Positions 26,086 through 36,470 of a stretch of 64,000 bases of DNA are shown one piece after another. The stretch's first letter is position 1. The number at the start of each line of letters is the position of its first letter. The translations under genes were made by a program, and so were the position numbers. A model generated the notes under the pieces. That model was not told where the DNA came from, did no database searches, and saw only the letters and a list, made by a program, of their open reading frames with translations. The DNA comes from Variovorax fucosicus (lineage in GTDB: Bacteria > Pseudomonadota > Gammaproteobacteria > Burkholderiales > Burkholderiaceae_C), in the NCBI RefSeq assembly GCF_030316825.1, contig NZ_JASZYU010000001.1:372001-436000 (forward strand), written 5' to 3'.

Positions 26086-26823
26086 TCAGCGCACAGGCGC
26101 CGCCTGTTCCGTGAAGGTGGGCTGCGCCAGTTCGTTCAGGCGCGCGAGCTCCAGGATGGTGATGCCACCGTACTCGATGCGCACCAGCGAGGCCGCCTTG
26201 AACTGGCTGAGCGCCTGGTTGCAACGTTGCCTAGAAAGGCCGACGAGGTTGGCCAGTTCCTCCTGCGAGATCTGCAGATGGTGTTCTGCGCCGGGATGCA
26301 GCCAGGGGTGCAGCAGTCCGACCAGTGCCCGTGCAACCTGTGCCTCGACACCCAGCAGCCGGTGCGCCGCAAAGTCGCCCATGAACCAGTGCAGGCGCTC
26401 GTTGATCTGGCTCAGCAGAAACCGGCCGAACGCGGGCTGCGTGGCGTGAAGCCAGTCGAACGTGTCCTTGGGCAGCATCACGACGCGGCTGAAGCGCAGG
26501 GCGACGACTTCGGCCTGCATCGGGCGCCCGCGCAGCAGGCTGCCTTCCCCGAACCAGCTGCCGACGGACAGGCCCCCGAGGGTGACCGAGCGGCCGTCGG
26601 GCGTACCGGTCGACCACTTGAGCACCCCTTCCAGCACACCGAACCACCAGAGCGGCGTTTCGCCGTGACGGATCAGCGCATCGCCGGCAACGACCGTCCG
26701 CTCGAAGGCGTCCGACAGCACCTGTTGCCGCGCCGCTTCGTCGAGTTGGGGATACCACGCGGACTTGGCGAGCAGCTGGGGCATCGAGAATGCGGACGCT
26801 CGTTGCGCCGTCTTGGTGGTCAT
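26086..26823 (-). CDS. Crp/Fnr family transcriptional regulator
   Basis: 245 residues. Cyclic-nucleotide-binding-like beta barrel at about 20-140 (LIRHGETPLWWFGVLEGVLKWS, GSWFGEGSLLRGRPMQAEVVAL) and a C-terminal Crp-type HTH (ISQEELANLVGLSRQRCNQALSQFKAASLVRI). No FNR-type N-terminal cysteines. Divergent from the hydroxyacyl-CoA dehydrogenase/ligase pair by about 157 bases, so probably its regulator. Confidence 0.88.
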   Translation of the reverse strand: MTTKTAQRASAFSMPQLLAKSAWYPQLDEAARQQVLSDAFERTVVAGDALIRHGETPLWWFGVLEGVLKWSTGTPDGRSVTLGGLSVGSWFGEGSLLRGRPMQAEVVALRFSRVVMLPKDTFDWLHATQPAFGRFLLSQINERLHWFMGDFAAHRLLGVEAQVARALVGLLHPWLHPGAEHHLQISQEELANLVGLSRQRCNQALSQFKAASLVRIEYGGITILELARLNELAQPTFTEQAAPVR

Positions 26824-26980
26824 GGTTCGCTCCTGCACGGCCGCCTCGGCGGCGCCACCGGGCTAGTGGTTTCCCGGGGGCCGATTGTCGTGCAAACGAC
26901 TGTGCAGCCCCGGCCTGCCATCGAACAATACGAGGCTTCCCCGAGGTGCCCCCGACCTCCATCGAACCTGCCCCACGACC

Positions 26981-27925
26981 ATGAACCCTCCCGTCATCCA
27001 GCGTGTTGCCGTCGTCGCCACCGGCGTGATCGGCGCGAGCTGGGCCGCGCATTTCCTGGCCCACGGCCTCGACGTTTCGGCCACCGATCCTTCGCCCGGC
27101 GCGGAAGACCGCCTGCGCGCCAGCGTGGCGCAGCACTGGCCGACGCTGCAGCGGCTCGGCCTGGCGGCCGGTGCCGCGCAGAACCGCCTGCACTTCAACG
27201 CGGATCTGGAGCAGGCCGTCACAGGCGCCGACTTCGTCCAGGAGAACGGGCCTGAACGGCAGGATTTCAAGGCAGAACTCTTCGGGCGCCTCGACGCGGT
27301 TCTGCCGCCCCATGTGATCCTGGCGTCCAGTTCCTCCGGGCTGTCGACCACCAGCATCCAGTCGGCCTGCGTCCATCCGGAGCGCGTGGTGCTGGGCCAT
27401 CCCTTCAATCCGCCGCACCTCATACCGCTGGTCGAGGTGATCGGCGGGGAGCGCACGTCGCCCGCCACGATCGAGCGTGCCATGGCGTTCTACGCATCGA
27501 TCGGCAAGAAGCCGATCCACGGGCGCAAGGAAATCAAGGGGCACATCGCCAACCGGCTCCAGGCGGCACTCTGGCGCGAGGCCTTTCACCTGGTCGAACA
27601 AGGCGTGGCCTCGGTCGAGGACATCGACATTGCCATCGCGCATGGCCCCGGCCTGCGGTGGGGCGTGCTCGGGCCTTTTCTGAACCTGCACCTGTCGGGC
27701 GGTGCCGGCGGCATCCAGCATGTGCTGGACCATCTCGGCGGGCCGATCGCGGATTGGTGGCAGGATCTGGGGCGACCGGACATGAGCGCAGCGTTGAAGG
27801 CCCAAGTGGTTCAAGGCGTTGCCGACGAGATGCAAGGCAGGCGGATCGAAGATCTGGAAGCATCGCGCGATGCGCTGCTGATCGATCTGATCAAGGCCAA
27901 ACAAGGCCAACAGTTCAAAGACTGA
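26981..27925 (+). CDS. 3-hydroxyacyl-CoA dehydrogenase family protein (short, carnitine-dehydrogenase-like)
   Basis: 314 residues from the ATG at 26981. NAD-binding fold VAVVATGVIGASWAAHFLAHGLDV, with alanine where the first glycine of GxGxxG is expected. SSSSGLSTTSIQSAC, GHPFNPPHLIPLVEVI with the catalytic histidine, then the helical C-terminal domain. The length fits the L-carnitine dehydrogenase / lambda-crystallin group rather than fatty-acid enzymes. An acyl-CoA ligase gene follows after 11 bases, so the two likely act on the same side chain. Confidence 0.85.
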   Translation: MNPPVIQRVAVVATGVIGASWAAHFLAHGLDVSATDPSPGAEDRLRASVAQHWPTLQRLGLAAGAAQNRLHFNADLEQAVTGADFVQENGPERQDFKAELFGRLDAVLPPHVILASSSSGLSTTSIQSACVHPERVVLGHPFNPPHLIPLVEVIGGERTSPATIERAMAFYASIGKKPIHGRKEIKGHIANRLQAALWREAFHLVEQGVASVEDIDIAIAHGPGLRWGVLGPFLNLHLSGGAGGIQHVLDHLGGPIADWWQDLGRPDMSAALKAQVVQGVADEMQGRRIEDLEASRDALLIDLIKAKQGQQFKD

Positions 27926-27936
27926 GAAACAACAAC

Positions 27937-29736
27937 ATGGTCGCCCTCTACGACAACCCCGACCTGGTGGCGCCCGCGCAAACCATCTGCACCACCCACG
28001 CCGACGGCAGCATCGTGCTGTCCTCGCCGGAACCGCTGGGCCCTTACGCGCGCTGCATCGGCGAGTGGGTCGAGCAGTGGGCCCATGCCACGCCCGAGGC
28101 GCTGGCGCTCGCGGAACGCGACAGCACCGGCGCCTGGAAGCGCCTGAGTTGGGGCGACCTCCGACGGGCAGTGGGTGCCATCGCACAGGGCCTGCTCGAC
28201 CTGAAGCTGCCGCGGCAACAACCGGTGGTGGTGCTTTCGGACAATTCCATCGACCATGCGCTGCTGATGCTGGCCGCGATGCACATCGGCATTCCGGTTT
28301 GCTCGGTCTCCAGCGCGTACTGCCGGCTGACCCGCAACTATTCGAAAGTCCAGGGCATCCTGGACGCGCTGCAGCCCTCGCTCATCTACGCTTCCGACGC
28401 CAAGGTCTACGGCCCCGCACTACAGGGCTGCACCACCCCGGCCATCAAGGTTCTGAGCGAAGGCTTCGAAGAGCTGCCCGGCGCCCTGAGCCTGCGTTCG
28501 CTGCTGGACGTGGTCGAGACGCCCGCGGTCATGGCCGCCTTCGCCGGCGTCACCGGCGACGACCATGCGAAATACCTGCTCACCTCCGGCTCCACCGGAC
28601 ATCCGAAGGTCGTCATCAACACCCACCGGATGCTCTGCGCGAACCAGCAGACGCTGGCGCAGACCTGGCGGTTCCTGGCAACGGAGAAGCCCATCCTGCT
28701 CGACTGGCTGCCCTGGAGCCACACCTTTGGCGGCAATCACAACCTGAACCTGGTGTTGCGCAACGGCGGCGCTCTCTACATCGACGAGGGCCGCCCGGCG
28801 CCGGGGCTGATCGAACGCACGGTGCGCAATCTGCGCGACGTGCGGCCCAACCTGCACTTCAACGTGCCGCGTGGCCTGGACATGTTGCTGCCTTTCCTGG
28901 AAGCCGATCACGCGCTGGCGCGCGACGTCTTCTCGCGGCTGCTGCTGGTCTTCTACGCCGCGGCGGCCCTGCCTGCGTCCACCTGGTCGCGACTCGAACG
29001 GCTCGCGGCGCAGGTGCGCGAGGAGCCCTTGTGGTTGACGACCTCGTGGGGCTCCACCGAGACTTCGCCCCTGGTCACCAGTGCCCACTACAAGCTCGAC
29101 AGCGCGGGTTGCATCGGGCTGCCGCTGCCGGGCCTTGAACTGAAACTGGTTCCCAACGGCGAAAAGCAGGAAATGCGTGTGCGCGGCGTGTCCGTCTTTC
29201 CCGGCTACCGCAATGCACCCGAGCTGACGGCCGCGGCATTCGACGAAGACGGCTTCTACAGGATCGGCGACGCCGGCTACCTGGCCGACCCGGCGCACCC
29301 GGAGTACGGCGTGATGTTCGACGGGCGCGTTGCCGAGGACTTCAAGCTCGGCACGGGCACCTGGGTTTCGGTGGGAACCCTGCGCCTGAAGCTGGTCTCC
29401 GCACTGTCCCCGTATGCGGCCGACGCCGTCATCACCGGCCATGACCGCGACGAGATCGGCGCGCTGATCTTTCCGGGGGCCGCATGCGCGCAGGCCGAAG
29501 CCGGGGTCGTGGCCGGGAAGATCCGGGAAGTGCTGCAGGCCTTCCGCATGGAAGGCGGCGGCTCATCGCAATGCCCTTGCCGCGCGATGCTGCTGGAGGA
29601 GCCGCCCAACGCCGATGCGGGGGAGATCACCGACAAGGGCTACGTGAACCAGCGCGCGGTGCTCACGCGCCGTGCGGACGAAGTCGCCCTGCTCTATTCC
29701 GCCTCGCCGCATGCCCGCGTGATCCTCGCCCCCTGA
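27937..29736 (+). CDS. Feruloyl-CoA synthase-like acyl-CoA ligase (ANL superfamily)
   Basis: 599 residues, the length of feruloyl-CoA synthases and longer than most acyl-CoA ligases. YLLTSGSTGHPKVVINTHRM is the ATP loop, TTSWGSTETSP the A5 motif, FYRIGDAGYL the A7 aspartate and EITDKGYVNQ the C-terminal lysine segment seen in this subfamily instead of PRTxSGK. It would activate a hydroxycinnamate or related acid with ATP and CoA. No enoyl-CoA hydratase/aldolase or vanillin dehydrogenase is near, so feruloyl-CoA cleavage to vanillin is not shown here. Confidence 0.83.
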   Translation: MVALYDNPDLVAPAQTICTTHADGSIVLSSPEPLGPYARCIGEWVEQWAHATPEALALAERDSTGAWKRLSWGDLRRAVGAIAQGLLDLKLPRQQPVVVLSDNSIDHALLMLAAMHIGIPVCSVSSAYCRLTRNYSKVQGILDALQPSLIYASDAKVYGPALQGCTTPAIKVLSEGFEELPGALSLRSLLDVVETPAVMAAFAGVTGDDHAKYLLTSGSTGHPKVVINTHRMLCANQQTLAQTWRFLATEKPILLDWLPWSHTFGGNHNLNLVLRNGGALYIDEGRPAPGLIERTVRNLRDVRPNLHFNVPRGLDMLLPFLEADHALARDVFSRLLLVFYAAAALPASTWSRLERLAAQVREEPLWLTTSWGSTETSPLVTSAHYKLDSAGCIGLPLPGLELKLVPNGEKQEMRVRGVSVFPGYRNAPELTAAAFDEDGFYRIGDAGYLADPAHPEYGVMFDGRVAEDFKLGTGTWVSVGTLRLKLVSALSPYAADAVITGHDRDEIGALIFPGAACAQAEAGVVAGKIREVLQAFRMEGGGSSQCPCRAMLLEEPPNADAGEITDKGYVNQRAVLTRRADEVALLYSASPHARVILAP

Positions 29737-29744
29737 AACGCAGG

Positions 29745-30170
29745 TCAGCGGGGTCGAACGTTCATCAACGCCATGGTGATCTTCGACACGCAGACGAGAT
29801 CGCCTTCGTCGTCGCGGATGTCGATCTGCCAGACCTGGCCTTCCGAATCGCTTTTCAGCGGACGCGTGATGCCGGTGACCCAGCCCGACGTGGCCGTCTT
29901 CAGATGATTGGCGTTGATGCTCAGGCCCACGGCCCTTTGGCTCGCAGGCGTCGCGTAATGCCCGCCACAGGAGCCGAGCGTTTCGGCCAGAACGACGTTG
30001 ACGCCGCTGTGCAGCCCTTCGCCCCACACGGTGCGCCCGTCGACCGGGGCGCGTGCGCGGATGAAGTCGTCGCCGACTTCAAGGAACTCGATGCCCAAAG
30101 CCGCCGTGGCGGAATTCTGGTGGGCCTCTGCCAGGGCTGCGATCGAGATGTCCTTTTTCCAGATGCTCAT
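29745..30170 (-). CDS. PaaI-type hot-dog thioesterase
   Basis: 141 residues from the ATG at 30170, which has a GGAGAC ribosome site; a start four codons upstream is possible. Hot-dog fold: GLHSGVNVVLAETLGS is the active-site helix of PaaI-type thioesterases, and AVGLSINANHLKTA the dimer strand. Located 53 bases after boxA on the same strand, so probably the last gene of the box operon, where it could release CoA from stalled benzoyl-CoA-derived thioesters. Confidence 0.85.
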   Translation of the reverse strand: MSIWKKDISIAALAEAHQNSATAALGIEFLEVGDDFIRARAPVDGRTVWGEGLHSGVNVVLAETLGSCGGHYATPASQRAVGLSINANHLKTATSGWVTGITRPLKSDSEGQVWQIDIRDDEGDLVCVSKITMALMNVRPR

Positions 30171-30223
30171 CGGTGTCTCCATGTTCGGGGTGGCGGCCGC
30201 CGATCATAGGACGCGGGCCGCGT

Positions 30224-31501
30224 TCAGTAGGTTTCGAGGTGAAGACGCCCTTCGCGCTGGAGCGCCATGCCGACCGCGTCCCAATCGAGGCCGGCTTCGA
30301 CAGCCACGTCGCGCAGCGCGAGCACCACGCCCTCTTCCATGCTCTTCAGGCCGCACACATAGAAATGCGTCTGCCCGTCCTTCAGCAAGGCGGCGAGATC
30401 GGCGGCGCGTTCGCGCATCACGTCCTGCACGTAGCGTTTGGGCTGCCCCGGCGTGCGCGAGAACGCGAAGTTGATGTCGATGAAGTCTTTCGGCAGCGTC
30501 TGCAACGGGCCGAAGTACGGGAGCTCCTGCTGCGTGCGTGCGCCGAAGAACAGCAGCAGCTTGCCCCCTTCGAACTTGCCGCTCTTGCGCAGGCGGCGAC
30601 GCCATTCGGTCATGGCCCGCATCGGCGCACTGCCGGTGCCGGTGCAGATCATCACGATGTGCGACTTGGGGTGGTTGGGCATCAGGAACGATGCGCCGAA
30701 CGGGCCCACCACCTGCACCTTGTCGCCCACCTTCAGGTCGCACACGTAGTTGCTGGCCACGCCGTGCGCCGGCTTGCCCTGGTGGTCTTCGGTGACGCGC
30801 TTGACCGTCAGCGAAATGTTGTTGTAGCCGGGCCGCTCGCCGTTGCGCGGGCTCGCAATGGAGTACTGCCGCGCGAAGTGCGGCTTGCCCTTGCCATCCA
30901 CGCCGGGTGGAATGACGCCGATCGACTGCCCTTCCAGCACCGGGAACGGCATCGCGCCCAAGTCCAGCACGATGTGGTGCGTCTGGTTCTCGAAACCGGC
31001 TTCGGTGCAGTTGAAGTTGCCGACCACCATGGCGGTGACCGGATCCTTCGGGGAATGCAGGTTGGTGTAGGCGTGCGCGGCCGACCACGGCGGCCTGGTG
31101 GCGCCGTATTGGGCCGAGTTGAAAACAGCCGCACCCGGCTCCGACGCCGGCTGCGGCGCCGCGGCCGGTGCCGGCATGACAGCCTGGCCTGTTGCCGGGA
31201 CACCTTCTGCCTCGAGCTGCTCGGGCGTGAGCTCGGCCGGAAGCTCGTCCCACGTCAGTTGCTCTTCGATCGAGTAGGCCCGCACCACGGGCATGATTCG
31301 CCAGTTGTCGATCGATCCCGTGGGGCATGGCGAGATGCAGGCCATGCAGCCGTTGCACACGTCGGCACGCACCACGTAGTTGCGGTCGTCATGCGTAATA
31401 GCATTGACCGGGCAGGTTGCTTCGCAGGTATTGCAGCGAATGCAGATCTCGGGATCGATCAGGTGCTGCTTGATCAGCCCGGCTTCAATGACCATGTCCA
31501 T
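30224..31501 (-). CDS. boxA: Benzoyl-CoA 2,3-epoxidase, reductase subunit BoxA
   Basis: 425 residues. Two [4Fe-4S] motifs at the N-terminus ([12 protein letters not shown] about 21-32 and [12 protein letters not shown] about 51-62), a proline/alanine-rich linker, then an FNR-type FAD/NADPH domain ([43 protein letters not shown]). It passes electrons from NADPH to the oxygenase BoxB, which makes 2,3-epoxybenzoyl-CoA. 32 bases after boxB. Confidence 0.95.
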   Translation of the reverse strand: MDMVIEAGLIKQHLIDPEICIRCNTCEATCPVNAITHDDRNYVVRADVCNGCMACISPCPTGSIDNWRIMPVVRAYSIEEQLTWDELPAELTPEQLEAEGVPATGQAVMPAPAAAPQPASEPGAAVFNSAQYGATRPPWSAAHAYTNLHSPKDPVTAMVVGNFNCTEAGFENQTHHIVLDLGAMPFPVLEGQSIGVIPPGVDGKGKPHFARQYSIASPRNGERPGYNNISLTVKRVTEDHQGKPAHGVASNYVCDLKVGDKVQVVGPFGASFLMPNHPKSHIVMICTGTGSAPMRAMTEWRRRLRKSGKFEGGKLLLFFGARTQQELPYFGPLQTLPKDFIDINFAFSRTPGQPKRYVQDVMRERAADLAALLKDGQTHFYVCGLKSMEEGVVLALRDVAVEAGLDWDAVGMALQREGRLHLETY

Positions 31502-31533
31502 GTTGTTCTCCTAAAGCCCTCCCCAATACCCAA

Positions 31534-32961
<1,428 letters not shown>

Positions 32962-33008
32962 GACGGAACCTTTATCGATTTGGTTGCTGAAGAGATATCT
33001 GTGCTGGG

Positions 33009-33097
33009 AACGCTGCGGAACCGGCTTCGCCGGGCCGCCAGCGTTGCCCCCTGCAAGGGGGTTGGCGTAGCGACACGAAGTGCGCGAAGCCTGGGGG
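33009..33097 (-). repeat. Dispersed intergenic hairpin repeat, copy 1 (between boxC and boxB)
   Basis: In the sense of the operon, the repeat starts next to the boxC stop codon and ends before boxB. It contains a CCCCC/GGGGG hairpin (33047-33061) and a longer stem closed by AACGCT (33009-33014) and AGCGTT (33040-33045) around an inner CCGGC-loop-GCCGG. A near-identical copy lies at 41727-41815 in the same sense after livK. The closing base pairs differ between copies but pairing is kept, so the RNA structure appears to be conserved. Confidence 0.75.
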
Positions 33098-34777
<1,680 letters not shown>

Positions 34778-34804
34778 TAGGAGTCTCCTGATGCGGCAAA
34801 TTGA

Positions 34805-34818
34805 AGCAACATATTGCA
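34805..34818. promoter_or_regulatory. Candidate BoxR operator, leader site (TGCA-N6-TGCT)
   Basis: Read on the minus strand the site is TGCA, six bases, TGCT, the same layout as the site at 35876-35889. It lies about 25 bases downstream of the predicted start of the boxC transcript, so a bound repressor could block elongation or loop with the main operator at 34841-34866. Confidence 0.5.
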
Positions 34819-34840
34819 TTTGACTGGCTGGGTTACCGCC

Positions 34841-34878
34841 AGAACATGCATCATCCTGCATGTTCTCGAGCGTGTCAA
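34841..34878 (-). promoter_or_regulatory. Predicted box promoter with overlapping BoxR operator
   Basis: On the minus strand TTGACA (34873-34878) and GATGAT (34850-34855) are spaced by 17 bases, a good sigma70-type promoter for boxC. A perfect inverted repeat, AGAACATGCA and TGCATGTTCT around a 6-base spacer (34841-34866), covers the -10 box and part of the spacer. Its core is TGCA-N6-TGCA. BoxR/BzdR-type repressors bind TGCA-containing sites and leave in the presence of benzoyl-CoA; the specific binding here is inferred. Confidence 0.65.
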
Positions 34879-34919
34879 CCCTCGCATCGATTTATTACAG
34901 CCGCGGCCGGCGCGCGGCG

Positions 34920-35828
34920 TCAGTGCGCGGGCATCAGGCGCTCCCGCACGGCGGCGCGCAAGGTTTGAAAGCTTTCGGCCAGGCCGTGCCCGGACGTGTC
35001 GATGGTGATGTCCGCCTTGGAATAGAAGGCCGCGCGCCCGGTGAGGATCCGGCGCAGATCGTCCATGGCCTCCTTGCTCGCGGCCATGGGGCGCGTGTCG
35101 CCCTGCGCGGCGACGCGGCCCATGTGCTCCTCGGGCGCGGCCCGCAGCCACACGGTGGTGCAGTGCGTCAGCAACTGGTTGAAGGTGGCCGGATCCGAGA
35201 CTATGCCGCCCGGGGTGGCGATCACGACTTCGCCGTAGATCTGCACCGTCTCTTCGAGCGCGCGCCGCTCGTAGCGACGGTAGGCGTTGGTGCCATACAG
35301 ATCGTGGATCTCGCGCACGCTGCAGCCGGCGAACTTTTCGATTTCCCGGCTCAGTTCCACAAAGGGCACTTCAAGGTCGTCCGCCAGCATTTGCCCGAGC
35401 GTGGACTTGCCCGCGCCGCGCAGGCCGATGAGGGCGATACGCCGCTGCCGCGCAGGGTCGCTCGAGGCCGAGTCGAGCAGTTCGCCCAGCGCGACGCGCA
35501 CCCGGCGCAGATCCGCCTCGCCGCGGCGCTCCAGCAGTTCACGGATCAGCAACCACTCCGGCGAACTGGTGGTCACGTCGCCGACCAGTTCGGCAAGGGA
35601 ACACTGCAGCGCATTCGCAACCTGCTGCAGCACAAGGATCGACGCATTGCCGATCCCGTATTCCAGGTTGGCCAGGTGCCGCTCGGACACACCGGCTGTC
35701 AGCGCCACCGCCTTGCGCGTCAGGCCGCGGCGCGCGCGCAGGTTGCGAACCCGCTCGCCCAGCGCCATCAGCAGCGGGTTCTTGGCTTCTTCCGCGACGC
35801 TGATGACCGCGTCGGCTCGCTCGTTCAT
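34920..35828 (-). CDS. boxR: BoxR/BzdR-type transcriptional regulator (HTH plus shikimate-kinase-like domain)
   Basis: 302 residues from the ATG at 35828, which has AAGGA six bases upstream; an ATG at 35834 touches that site. Residues about 20-80 form an XRE-type HTH (LRARRGLTRKAVALTAGVSERHLANLE). From about 130 a shikimate-kinase-like domain begins (IALIGLRGAGKSTLGQMLAD, a P-loop), which in BzdR and BoxR binds benzoyl-CoA. It lies upstream of boxC on the same strand and divergent from the boxD/ligase operon, flanked on both sides by TGCA-N6-TGCA/T sites. Confidence 0.93.
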   Translation of the reverse strand: MNERADAVISVAEEAKNPLLMALGERVRNLRARRGLTRKAVALTAGVSERHLANLEYGIGNASILVLQQVANALQCSLAELVGDVTTSSPEWLLIRELLERRGEADLRRVRVALGELLDSASSDPARQRRIALIGLRGAGKSTLGQMLADDLEVPFVELSREIEKFAGCSVREIHDLYGTNAYRRYERRALEETVQIYGEVVIATPGGIVSDPATFNQLLTHCTTVWLRAAPEEHMGRVAAQGDTRPMAASKEAMDDLRRILTGRAAFYSKADITIDTSGHGLAESFQTLRAAVRERLMPAH

Positions 35829-35875
35829 GTCCATTCCTTGACTGCGTGCCGGCGCCTCAGGGTAAACGCCATATA

Positions 35876-35917
35876 TGCACTATATTGCTTGACACGGCTT
35901 AAGGGCCTGCGTATCGT
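35876..35917 (+). promoter_or_regulatory. Predicted promoter of the plus-strand benzoate operon with BoxR-type operator
   Basis: TTGACA (35889-35894) and TATCGT (35912-35917) with a 17-base spacer form a good promoter for the genes from 36000. TGCA, six bases, TGCT (35876-35889) abuts the -35 box and also lies just upstream of boxR on the other strand. Two direct copies of ATACTGCA (35933-35940 and 35950-35957) lie in the leader. One BoxR protein could thus control both divergent units. Confidence 0.55.
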
Positions 35918-35999
35918 TTCTCAACAGGCAAGATACTGCACGCGACGCCATACTGCAAGCCCGGCGCAAGTTCTAACCCACAAGATCGCCCCACTCACG

Positions 36000-36470
36000 A
36001 TGTCCAAAGAAACATTTCATCAACTCATCGCGACCCTCACGGCCGAGATTGCCGACCGGCCGCTCGGCCCTGCGCTCGACCAGTGGCTCAACGCCCGGCA
36101 CGGCGCCGGCACCCCCACCTTCGACAACCTGAAGCAGGCCTGCATCGACGGCGTCGCCGAGGGCTGGCTGTGCGAGCGCGAAGGCGGCGGCATCCGTTAC
36201 GGGCGTGTCTTCAAGGCAGAGGATGCGCTGCACCGCTTTTCGGTCGACGTGGTCGACATGCAGGACATCGCCGGCCCGCACCACAGCCATCCGAACGGCG
36301 AGATCGACCTGATCATGCCGCTCGAAGGCGAGGCCACCTTCGACCATCGGCCGGCCGGCTGGTGCGTCTACCCGCCCGGCAGCGCGCACCGCCCGACCGT
36401 GGCCTCGGGCCGGGCGCTCGTCCTCTACCTCCTGCCCGAAGGGCAGATCCAATTCACAAAATCTTCATGA
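36000..36470 (+). CDS. DUF4863 family protein (4-hydroxylaminobenzoate lyase-like)
   Basis: 156 residues from the ATG at 36000. The C-terminal half resembles a small cupin: GPHHSHPNGEIDLIMPLEG and GWCVYPPGSAHRPTV supply likely metal-binding histidines and an acidic residue. From memory, this family includes p-hydroxylaminobenzoate lyase (PnbB), yet members also occur in box clusters with no nitro-aromatic genes, as here. The stop overlaps the start of the aldehyde dehydrogenase gene (ATGA), so it is translationally coupled to it. Role in benzoate catabolism unclear. Confidence 0.75.
   Translation: MSKETFHQLIATLTAEIADRPLGPALDQWLNARHGAGTPTFDNLKQACIDGVAEGWLCEREGGGIRYGRVFKAEDALHRFSVDVVDMQDIAGPHHSHPNGEIDLIMPLEGEATFDHRPAGWCVYPPGSAHRPTVASGRALVLYLLPEGQIQFTKSS

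Noticed and set aside
34841..34866. The 10-base inverted repeat between boxR and boxC as a terminator of boxR
   Set aside because: No U run follows and the repeat overlaps a good promoter and contains the TGCA half-sites seen at the divergent promoter, so an operator fits better.
36000..36470. A nitrobenzoate degradation locus suggested by the DUF4863 protein
   Set aside because: No nitroreductase or protocatechuate genes are adjacent; all neighbours belong to the benzoyl-CoA epoxidation pathway.
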